Part shown: piece by piece, positions 1 through 5,120 of the stretch | Numbering within the stretch: position 1 is the first letter of the stretch | Layout: each line of letters begins with the position of its first letter | Assembly: GCA_946478935.1 (NCBI GenBank) | Contig: CAMLEL010000215.1 | Coordinates: forward strand, 1-5,120 | Direction of reading: 5' to 3' | Origin: an uncultured Armatimonadota bacterium | GTDB taxonomy: Bacteria; Armatimonadota; Fimbriimonadia; Fimbriimonadales; Fimbriimonadaceae | DNA: 5,120 nt | Translations under genes and position numbers: made by a program | The notes under the pieces: generated by a model | What the model was told of the DNA's origin: nothing | What the model saw: the letters and a program-made list of their open reading frames with translations, nothing else | The model's database searches: none

Positions 1-2
1 CC

Positions 3-710
3 ATCGACCTTTTGATGATCCAAGGATACATCGCCAGCAAAGCCAAGAAAGGAAAAATCAGCGAGGCGGTCAGCTTCCTAGACCGGCAAATCGGCCGGTA
101 TCCCAAGATTATAAGGAATGTGGGGATTCCGACAACGAGGGCCCCCCAAGAACTCAAACTGGGACTGCTGTACGCTTACGCTTGGCGCTTTCATATTGTA
201 GAACGTTCCGAGTACGCGACCCCGGCGTTACGAAGAGAGGCAAGAGGCACTGATCCTTTCTGGTTGGAGGCAGTGCAAAGACACCTTCCGCAAAGCGCTG
301 GCAGTCGGCTTTACAATGCGATGATGGTCCAATCACTGATAGGAATAAACGAGCGCCTTCGGTCCAAGTACGCTGCGAAAGATGCATTGGGCAAGGACCC
401 ATCCTTTTACCAACTCAAGCTCTTATACGCCACCATGTTCACGGGCGGAACGATTTCAAGGCAAGATTCGAAGGGCAACGAGTTGCCCGTTCATCCATTG
501 GAGAAGCGAGACAGCAAAATGGCCCTTTTGGTATCTGAGGAGGTGGTCCGATCGAACCCACAGTATACGGTCGCTTACTACTATGCGGGCAAAGCCGCGA
601 TGTCTACGGACAAGAAGAAGGCGCGAAAGTATTTGAACCACTTTCTTTCTAAAGCGCCCTCCAATCATCCTTTGCGGCCATGGGCCAAGTGGCAACTTCA
701 ATGGTTGTAG
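3..710 (+). CDS. Hypothetical helical, TPR-like protein (5' end missing)
   Basis: The reading frame is open to the left edge of the window and ends with TAG at 708-710. A TTG at 12 and an ATG at 15 are the first possible starts, but no ribosome binding site precedes them and the upstream codons (I-D-L) continue the same helix, so the true start most likely lies outside the window. Counting from the TTG at 12, residues 1-35 (helix, short turn, then SEAVSFLDRQIGRYP) and residues 168-218 (a helix ending VVRSNPQ, then TVAYYYAGKAAMS, then KKARKYLNHFLSKAP) have the spacing and small/aromatic pattern of tetratricopeptide-type helical pairs. The middle is rich in Tyr, Leu and Arg and I do not recognise it. 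No membrane segment or catalytic motif is visible. TPR-like proteins usually act as scaffolds, but no partner can be named. Sampled lines are about 43-57% GC, below the 62-67% seen in sampled lines of the neighbouring genes. It converges on the oxidoreductase gene. Coding status is fairly sure; the family is an inference. Confidence 0.72.
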   Translation: MDLLMIQGYIASKAKKGKISEAVSFLDRQIGRYPKIIRNVGIPTTRAPQELKLGLLYAYAWRFHIVERSEYATPALRREARGTDPFWLEAVQRHLPQSAGSRLYNAMMVQSLIGINERLRSKYAAKDALGKDPSFYQLKLLYATMFTGGTISRQDSKGNELPVHPLEKRDSKMALLVSEEVVRSNPQYTVAYYYAGKAAMSTDKKKARKYLNHFLSKAPSNHPLRPWAKWQLQWL

Positions 711-731
711 CCAAGTGTTTGACTACAAGAA

Positions 732-1889
732 CTAAAGACTGATCCAACCCCGGGTCGCGTGGCTGCGCTCGACGGCATCCAAGACTCGCTGGTTTTCATA
801 ACCGTCCACGAAATTCGGACTGATCGGCCGATTCTCGGCCATGCAACCAAACGCATCGGCCAGCAGGTTGATGAAGGTGTGCTCGTACCCGATGATGTGC
901 GCCGTAGGCCAATAGTGGCCGGCCCAGGGATGGCCGCCTTCAGTCGCCTGGATCACCGTGAAGCCCTTGCGACCATCAGCCGCGCCCTCGTTGTAATACT
1001 CCAGTTCGTTCATCCTCTCGAGGTTGAAGACCACAGAACCCTTGGAGCCGTTGATTTCCCAGCGATGGTAGTTCTTGCGCCCGACGGCAAACCGCGATGC
1101 TTCGAAAGTACCCAGTGCGCCGTTTTTGAACTTGGCGAGGAACATCGCCGCGTCATCTACCGTCACCTGACCCTTCTCCGACTTCGCCTCCGCTCCCAAT
1201 GAAGCATCGATCTCACCTGCCAGCGGACGCTCTTTGATGAAGGTGTGCAGCATTCCGCAAACCTCATCGAATTCGCCAATCAGGTGACGGGCCATGTCGA
1301 TGATGTGCGCGTTGATGTCGCCGTGAGCGCCGCTTCCTGCGACCTCCTTTTGGAGCCGCCACACCAGCGGGAAGTTGGGATCGGCGATCCAATCCTGCAG
1401 ATAGGTTGCCCGCCAGTGATAAATCGTCCCCAGTTCCCCAGCTTCGATCATCTGCTTGGCCAAGCCGACAGCGGGTGCCTTTCGGTAGTTGTGAAATACC
1501 GCGTGCGGCACCGTGTTTTCCTGCACGGCCTTCAACATGTCGTGCGCTTCTTGCAGGGTGTTGCCGATCGGCTTCTCACAGAAAACGGCCTTGCCCGCCT
1601 TGGCTGCCGCGATCGCGATCTCGGCGTGGGTGTTGCCCGGGGTGGCGACGTCGATCACGTCGATTTCGGGATTCTCCACGACCTTTCGCCAATCGGTCTC
1701 GTAGTGGTCCCAGCCAAACTGGGTCTTGGCCCTTTTTACGGCTTCTTCGTTTCGCCCGCAGAGCGTATGCATACGGACTTCCACCGGCAGTTCGGGGAAA
1801 AAGTGACCCAATTGACGATAGGCGTTGCTATGGGCCTTGCCCATAAACTGGTAACCGATCAAACCAACATTGACGTGCTTCTTGGCCAT
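732..1889 (-). CDS. Gfo/Idh/MocA family NAD(P)-dependent oxidoreductase
   Basis: This 385-residue protein is a probable cytoplasmic sugar or polyol dehydrogenase, and the length is normal for the family. The N-terminal Rossmann fold carries the dinucleotide-binding glycine motif GLIGYQFMGKAH (residues 9-20), a beta strand ending in CGR (44-46) and DVIDVATPGNTH (77-88). The family hallmark EKPIG lies at 105-109, with Lys106 as the expected catalytic/nicotinamide-contacting lysine. The C-terminal alpha/beta domain contains GSGAHGDINAHIIDMARHL (185-203). Asp191 and His195 match the Asp/His pair that serves catalysis in inositol-dehydrogenase-type members. The N-terminus (GxGFMGxAHSNAYRQ-like) and the overall pattern resemble levoglucosan dehydrogenase-like members, but the substrate cannot be read from sequence. 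The ATG at 1887-1889 gives a complete Rossmann start; no Shine-Dalgarno site lies upstream. It is 92 bases downstream of the hydrolase gene on the same strand, so co-transcription is possible but not shown. Family certain, substrate unknown. Confidence 0.95.
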   Translation of the reverse strand: MAKKHVNVGLIGYQFMGKAHSNAYRQLGHFFPELPVEVRMHTLCGRNEEAVKRAKTQFGWDHYETDWRKVVENPEIDVIDVATPGNTHAEIAIAAAKAGKAVFCEKPIGNTLQEAHDMLKAVQENTVPHAVFHNYRKAPAVGLAKQMIEAGELGTIYHWRATYLQDWIADPNFPLVWRLQKEVAGSGAHGDINAHIIDMARHLIGEFDEVCGMLHTFIKERPLAGEIDASLGAEAKSEKGQVTVDDAAMFLAKFKNGALGTFEASRFAVGRKNYHRWEINGSKGSVVFNLERMNELEYYNEGAADGRKGFTVIQATEGGHPWAGHYWPTAHIIGYEHTFINLLADAFGCMAENRPISPNFVDGYENQRVLDAVERSHATRGWISL

Positions 1890-1981
1890 GCTGGTCTGAC
1901 GTTACCCGGAGCGGTTCATCGATGAGCATGCATCGTCAAGCATCCGCATTCGGATCCTGGATCGATACCGGTGAGCCGCGT

Positions 1982-3502
1982 CTAGCGCTCGAAAACTGTG
2001 GCGTCGCCAACCATGCCTGTCCGGCTGACGGCGCGCACGGCCACGACACTGTAAGGCTCAGATACCCCCTGGGTGAATACGGAACCGGCGCTCTCCTGGA
2101 CTTTCCATTTGCCCCAAACCACCTTGGACCCAAATCGCTTTCCAAACGCGACGGCATAGAACCGGACGTCTTCTGAGTCTGGCTGCTGCCAATTCACTTT
2201 CCAGAAGCGTTTGATCTTAACGGGTGAAGCTACCCCTTGCGAAACATTGCCAACTTCGCTCAAGTGGATCTCAGGCCGGCCAGGCTTGCGCTCGCCCAGC
2301 CAGGGCGATGCCGGAATCGTCGCCTGGCTCGAATACGGACCTGACTTCAGTGCCGTTGCGATGCCATTGAAGTCGCCCATAAAGGCTTTCATGCTGAAGT
2401 GGACATTGCCGGTGGAGCCCTTTTGTGCTCGCGTCAGGTTGATCTGATCCACCACCTCGCGAGCGGGCCAGTTTCCGTCGTTGGGATTCGTCCGGCCAGT
2501 GAAATTGCCCGGCCAGAAGTGACGTCCAGCAGGGTTGTTCTCTGCCCACCACTTGAGCAGCACCGGGTACGCCTGGGGCGTCTGCTTGATCGGCCAGTAG
2601 AGCTGGGGCGTGTAATAGTCGCACCAACCCTTTTGGTACCACTTCAAGGCGTCCGCGTAAAGGTCGGCGTATTGGTCCACGCCCGCCTTGATTCCCTCCG
2701 GAACGCCGGGGCGATAGATTCCAAATGGGCTAATGCCAAATTTCACCCACTTCTTCGTCTTCTTGATTTCACCATACAGGCGCTCGATAAAATCGTCGAC
2801 ATTCTTGCGACGCCAGTCATCTCGACCCAGGCGCCCACCGGCACGCTGGTACCGGCCGTAGCTCGCATCATCGGGAAAGTCGAGCAGCTTGCCATCCGTT
2901 CCGCGTTCCTTGTAGGGATAGAAGTAATCGTCGATATGGACCCCGTCGATGTCATAGCGTTTGACGACATCGATCATAACCTCGAGCGATCGGCGCTGCA
3001 CGGAAGGTTCGCCCGGATCCATCCACATGTACCGGCCATAGGACTTGACCACCGACGGATTGGTTTTCGAGATGTGGTTTGAGGCGACCGGCCCCTTCTG
3101 GGCAGGGTGCACTGAGCGGTACGGATTGAACCAGCAGTGGAGCTCCATGCCACGTTTGTGGGCTTCATCGACGGCGAAGGTGAGCGGGTCCCAGTACGGA
3201 TCGGGAGCCTTGCCCTGAAGTCCGGTCAGATACTCAGACCAAGGTTCCAGCTTCGAGTCATACAATGCGTCGGTGGACGGCCGGACCTGGAAGATCACCG
3301 CGTTCAGGTTCAACTCTTGACACTTGTCAAAGATGCGCACGAGTTCCGCTTTGGCTTGGTCCGTGGAGATGCCCCTTTTGCTGGGCCAGTCGATGTTATC
3401 GACCGTCGCAACCCAAACTGCTCTGAATTCAGCCTTGGGAGCAGGAGGAGCCGGGGGAAGGTCTTGCGTCGTGACGGCGAGCAGCGCGATCGCAGCGAAC
3501 AT
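1982..3502 (-). CDS. Secreted GHL10/DUF187 family glycoside hydrolase (DigH/YngK-like)
   Basis: This 506-residue protein belongs to the glycosyl hydrolase-like 10 family, a TIM-barrel group that includes E. coli DigH (YddW), which cleaves peptide-free peptidoglycan glycan strands, and Bacillus YngK. Family landmarks in order are RAVWVATVDNIDWPS (27-41), NAVIFQVRPSTDALY (67-81), the WFNPYR strand (124-129), DGVHIDDYFYP (186-196, with the acidic pair Asp191-Asp192 in the presumed active site), FGISPFGIYRPG (255-266) and YYTPQLYW (296-303). Residues from about 410 to 506 look like a fibronectin type III-like accessory domain. The N-terminus MFAAIALLAV followed by a Pro/Ala-rich linker suggests a Sec signal peptide, but it is very short and lacks a basic residue. 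The ATG at 3502 is the first ATG, GTG or TTG after an in-frame stop, so no longer N-terminus is available. No ribosome binding site is present. A cell-envelope or polysaccharide substrate is likely; the exact one is not known. Confidence 0.93.
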   Translation of the reverse strand: MFAAIALLAVTTQDLPPAPPAPKAEFRAVWVATVDNIDWPSKRGISTDQAKAELVRIFDKCQELNLNAVIFQVRPSTDALYDSKLEPWSEYLTGLQGKAPDPYWDPLTFAVDEAHKRGMELHCWFNPYRSVHPAQKGPVASNHISKTNPSVVKSYGRYMWMDPGEPSVQRRSLEVMIDVVKRYDIDGVHIDDYFYPYKERGTDGKLLDFPDDASYGRYQRAGGRLGRDDWRRKNVDDFIERLYGEIKKTKKWVKFGISPFGIYRPGVPEGIKAGVDQYADLYADALKWYQKGWCDYYTPQLYWPIKQTPQAYPVLLKWWAENNPAGRHFWPGNFTGRTNPNDGNWPAREVVDQINLTRAQKGSTGNVHFSMKAFMGDFNGIATALKSGPYSSQATIPASPWLGERKPGRPEIHLSEVGNVSQGVASPVKIKRFWKVNWQQPDSEDVRFYAVAFGKRFGSKVVWGKWKVQESAGSVFTQGVSEPYSVVAVRAVSRTGMVGDATVFER

Positions 3503-3508
3503 TTGGGG

Positions 3509-3514
3509 AGGATA
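3509..3514 (-). promoter_or_regulatory. Candidate -10 element of the hydrolase gene (TATCCT)
   Basis: On the minus strand TATCCT ends six bases before the ATG at 3502, with CCCCAA between. It matches four of six positions of TATAAT. Transcription from it would start at or next to the ATG, giving a leaderless message, which fits the lack of any ribosome binding site. No good -35 hexamer is found 16-18 bases upstream; that stretch falls inside the inverted repeat, so an activator would have to substitute. Weak evidence alone, stronger beside the similar site at the lipoprotein gene. Confidence 0.25.
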
Positions 3515-3529
3515 CCGCGATTGACGGTG

Positions 3530-3560
3530 ACAGGTTCCCGTATTTTTACCGGGAACCTGT
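3530..3560 (-). terminator. Perfect 11-bp inverted repeat: possible terminator of metY, or an operator
   Basis: ACAGGTTCCCG (3530-3540) and CGGGAACCTGT (3550-3560) are exact reverse complements around the 9-base AT-rich loop TATTTTTAC. The repeat begins 13 bases after the metY stop codon, a normal place for an intrinsic terminator, but no T tract follows the stem on the minus strand, so classical rho-independent termination is doubtful. It also lies 28-58 bases upstream of the hydrolase ATG, where an operator would overlap a -35 region. Both readings remain open. Confidence 0.45.
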
Positions 3561-3573
3561 TATTGGAAACCTA

Positions 3574-4875
3574 CTAAAAGGCTTGCTCCAAGTCTGCAAT
3601 CAGGTCGTCGATATTCTCCAGACCCACCGACAGCCGAATGTAATCGGCGGTGACGCCCGTATCCAGCTGTTCCTCCGGTTTGAGTTGACTGTGGGTTGTG
3701 GACGCCGGGTGGATCACCAGAGACTTGGCGTCGCCCACGTTTGCCAGCAGCGAGAAGATCTTGAGGCGATCGATGAACGCGATCGCGGCGTCGTATCCGC
3801 CCTTGATCCCAAAGCCCAGAATCGCGCCGTACTGGTCCCGGTAGTGGTACTTCTTGGCCTGAGCCCGATCCTTGTGCGAGTTCAGACCCGGATACGCCAC
3901 CCACGTCACCTGCGGATGGCCCTCCAGATACTCGGCGATCCGCTGTGTGTTCTGGGAATGCCGCTCCATGCGCAGGTGCAGCGTTTCCACGCCCTGCAAG
4001 ATTGCCCACGAGTTGAAAGGGGAAATGCATGCGCCCGTATCGCGCAGACCCTGGATCTTCGCTTTGATGCCAAACGCCACATTTCCCATGCCCGGAAAGT
4101 TGCTGAAAACCTCCCAAATCTTCAAGCCATGGTAGCTTGGGTCAGGCTCGGTGAAGCCCGGAAATCGTCCGCTGCCCCAGTCAAAGTTTCCGCCATCGAT
4201 CACAATGCCGCCGATCGAGTTTCCATGACCGCCAAGGAATTTGGTGAGCGAGTGAACCACGATGTTCGCGCCATGCTTGAGCGGTTGGATCAAATAGGGC
4301 GAGGGGAGCGTGTTGTCGATGATCAGCGGGATACCTTCCGATCGCCCTATCGCAGCGACTTCCTCGATTGGGAAGGTGTCGAGCTTGGGATTCCCCACGG
4401 ACTCACCAAAAAATGCCTTCGTCTTGTCCGTTACAGCGCGCCGAAATGCTTCCGGATCGCCAGCATCGACGAACTTCACGGTGATGCCAAGCTTGGGCAG
4501 CGTGTAATGGAAGAGATTGTAAGTTCCTCCATAGAGCGAGGAACTTGAGACGATTTCGTCACCCGCGCCGGCCAGATTGAGGATCGCCAGCGTCTCGGCT
4601 GCCTGACCTGAGCCGGTCGCGGCACCAATCGTCCCTCCTTCCAGGGCTGCGATCCGCTGCTCCAGGACATCGGTGGTGGGGTTCATGATCCGGGTGTAGA
4701 TGTTGCCGAACTCTTCCAACCCGAACAAGCGCGCGGCGTGGGCGGTGTCGTCGAAAACGTAACTGGTGGTCTGATAAATCGGAACCGCACGGGACTTGGT
4801 GGTCGGGTCGACGGTTTGGCCCCCGTGAAGGGCCAGGGTCTCGAACTGAGGCTGGGTCTGCGTGGCTTCGCTCAT
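3574..4875 (-). CDS. metY: O-acetylhomoserine aminocarboxypropyltransferase / sulfhydrylase (MetY)
   Basis: This cytoplasmic PLP enzyme joins O-acetylhomoserine with sulfide (or methanethiol) to give homocysteine (or methionine), the direct-sulfhydrylation route to methionine. At 433 residues it has the usual length for MetY, longer than the roughly 380-400 of MetB/MetC. Visible Cys/Met-metabolism PLP motifs are YTRIMNPT (60-67, phosphate binding from the partner subunit), SGQAAE (89-94), the stacking Tyr115 in SLYGGTYNLF, IIDNT (185-189, Asp187 contacts the pyridine nitrogen) and HSLTKFLGGHG (208-218, Lys212 forms the Schiff base). The MetY-typical block NVGDAKSLVIHPASTTHSQL lies at 379-398, and Arg414 in DYIRLSVGLE is the expected carboxylate binder. 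The ATG at 4873-4875 has AGGA six bases upstream. No metX or other sulfur gene is adjacent; the next gene downstream is the glycoside hydrolase. An O-succinylhomoserine substrate cannot be fully excluded, but the length and the 379-398 block favour MetY. Confidence 0.95.
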   Translation of the reverse strand: MSEATQTQPQFETLALHGGQTVDPTTKSRAVPIYQTTSYVFDDTAHAARLFGLEEFGNIYTRIMNPTTDVLEQRIAALEGGTIGAATGSGQAAETLAILNLAGAGDEIVSSSSLYGGTYNLFHYTLPKLGITVKFVDAGDPEAFRRAVTDKTKAFFGESVGNPKLDTFPIEEVAAIGRSEGIPLIIDNTLPSPYLIQPLKHGANIVVHSLTKFLGGHGNSIGGIVIDGGNFDWGSGRFPGFTEPDPSYHGLKIWEVFSNFPGMGNVAFGIKAKIQGLRDTGACISPFNSWAILQGVETLHLRMERHSQNTQRIAEYLEGHPQVTWVAYPGLNSHKDRAQAKKYHYRDQYGAILGFGIKGGYDAAIAFIDRLKIFSLLANVGDAKSLVIHPASTTHSQLKPEEQLDTGVTADYIRLSVGLENIDDLIADLEQAF

Positions 4876-4881
4876 GCCTAA

Positions 4882-4885
4882 TCCT
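4882..4885 (-). promoter_or_regulatory. Shine-Dalgarno site of metY (AGGA)
   Basis: On the minus strand GGTAGGA precedes the metY ATG, with the core AGGA six bases from it. This supports the start at 4875. It is the only reasonable Shine-Dalgarno match among the four start codons in the window. Confidence 0.55.
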
Positions 4886-4984
4886 ACCGCCCATGCCCTT
4901 GCGATAATTTTGCGGCTGGAAAGGATTTCGAAGAAGCGAAGCGTGGGAGCCTCACCGCCAAAACTTCGTTAGTCAATTTCCGGG

Positions 4985-5013
4985 TTCACGTGCGCCACGG
5001 GACCGTGTATCAT
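4985..5013 (+). promoter_or_regulatory. Candidate sigma70-type promoter of the lipoprotein gene
   Basis: TTCACG (4985-4990, four of six matches to TTGACA) is followed after exactly 17 bases by TATCAT (5008-5013, five of six matches to TATAAT). The expected transcription start would fall at about 5020, the A of the ATG, so the message would be leaderless. The spacer contains the short palindrome CACGG-GA-CCGTG (4996-5007). Confidence 0.38.
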
Positions 5014-5019
5014 GGAAGC

Positions 5020-5120
5020 ATGGCTTGGAAAACCCTTGTCGCCTTCCTCGTTGCTCTCGCTATTTTCGGCTGCTCCGGTGGTTCAGATACCACGGCAACC
5101 GGCGCCGCCACTCAACAAGA
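5020..5120 (+). CDS. Lipoprotein, N-terminal fragment (3' end outside window)
   Basis: The frame from ATG 5020 stays open to the right edge (33 complete codons). It begins M-A-W-K, then a hydrophobic stretch TLVAFLVALAIFG, then Cys18 followed by SGGSDTTATGAATQQ. This is a lipoprotein signal peptide: a short basic n-region (Lys4), a 12-13 residue hydrophobic core, a lipobox I-F-G-C (Phe at -2 is tolerated but uncommon) and a Ser/Gly/Thr-rich linker typical just after a lipidated cysteine. The mature protein should be membrane-anchored outside the cytoplasm. Ser, not Asp, follows the cysteine, so nothing marks it for inner-membrane retention. The functional domain lies outside the window; substrate-binding proteins of ABC transporters commonly start this way, but this is only one possibility. 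An ATG at 5012 is in another frame. The purine run GGAAG ends one base before the start, too close to be a normal ribosome binding site. Confidence 0.8.
   Translation, partial: MAWKTLVAFLVALAIFGCSGGSDTTATGAATQQ

Larger units (their letters stand above)
4876..5019. other. Divergent intergenic region between metY and the lipoprotein gene
   Basis: These 144 bases must hold the promoters of both divergent genes. The lipoprotein side has a fair sigma70-like match. On the metY side TTGACT (minus strand, 4971-4976) is a good -35 match, but no -10-like hexamer lies 16-18 bases downstream of it. I looked for a SAM-type riboswitch leader, common upstream of methionine genes, and saw no strong paired elements or terminator hairpin that would support one. 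Confidence 0.6.

Noticed and set aside
705..728. TTGTAG/CTACAA inverted repeat between the two converging genes as a bidirectional terminator
   Set aside because: The stem is only 6 bp, AT-rich, has a 12-base loop and no T tract; it overlaps the stop codon and could easily be chance.
1245..1925. Plus-strand open frame of 226 residues antisense to the oxidoreductase
   Set aside because: Its codons mirror the conserved Rossmann and EKP regions of the minus-strand gene, and it shows no recognisable domain or ribosome binding site.
1942..1955. ATCCG-CATT-CGGAT hairpin downstream of the hydrolase stop
   Set aside because: A 5-bp stem with no T tract is too weak to call a terminator. The nearby TCATCGATGA palindrome (1917-1926) also has no supporting context.
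2399..3082. Plus-strand open frame of 227 residues antisense to the hydrolase
   Set aside because: It is a shadow of the conserved TIM-barrel coding region; no domain or start signal supports it.
3583..4548. Long plus-strand open frame of 321 residues antisense to metY
   Set aside because: It lies wholly inside metY, whose protein carries all catalytic motifs. The antisense product is Arg/Val/His-rich with no domain, as expected for a shadow frame in GC-rich DNA.
4876..5019. SAM riboswitch or other leader RNA upstream of metY
   Set aside because: Considered because methionine genes often have one, but no multi-stem leader, conserved core or terminator hairpin could be recognised by eye.
5012..5022. 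ATG at 5012 as an alternative lipoprotein start
   Set aside because: It is in a different frame from the signal peptide and lipobox, and has no ribosome binding site.

Overview
The window looks like an ordinary chromosomal segment from a free-living bacterium. It has moderate to high GC, dense gene packing and no phage, transposon, tRNA, rRNA or CRISPR signature. The gene set (a secreted GHL10-type glycoside hydrolase, a Gfo/Idh/MocA sugar-type dehydrogenase and an O-acetylhomoserine sulfhydrylase) and the rarity of Shine-Dalgarno sites would fit Armatimonadota (for example Fimbriimonadia) or a similar soil or water lineage. That placement is an impression only; nothing in the window fixes the taxonomy.

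Layout. Positions 3-710 (+) hold the 3' part of a gene for a repeat-rich, probably TPR-like helical protein whose start lies left of the window. It converges, with only 21 bases between, on a block of three genes all on the minus strand. In transcription order these are metY (4875-3574), a GHL10/DUF187 glycoside hydrolase (3502-1982) and a Gfo/Idh/MocA oxidoreductase (1889-732). Divergent from metY, across a 144-base intergenic region, a lipoprotein gene begins at 5020 (+) and runs off the right edge; only its signal peptide, lipobox cysteine and a low-complexity linker are visible.

The minus-strand genes share direction but probably do not form one tight operon. The gaps are 71 and 92 bases, and a perfect 11-bp inverted repeat lies between metY and the hydrolase, where it could be a terminator or an operator. 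MetY acts in methionine/homocysteine synthesis, while the other two have plausible roles in peptidoglycan or polysaccharide cleavage and in sugar oxidation, so no shared pathway is obvious.

The most interesting regulatory signal is that the hydrolase and the lipoprotein gene both have a TATCNT hexamer ending exactly 6 bases before the ATG and no usable ribosome binding site. This would fit leaderless transcripts. I found no convincing evidence for a previously undescribed multi-gene system here.
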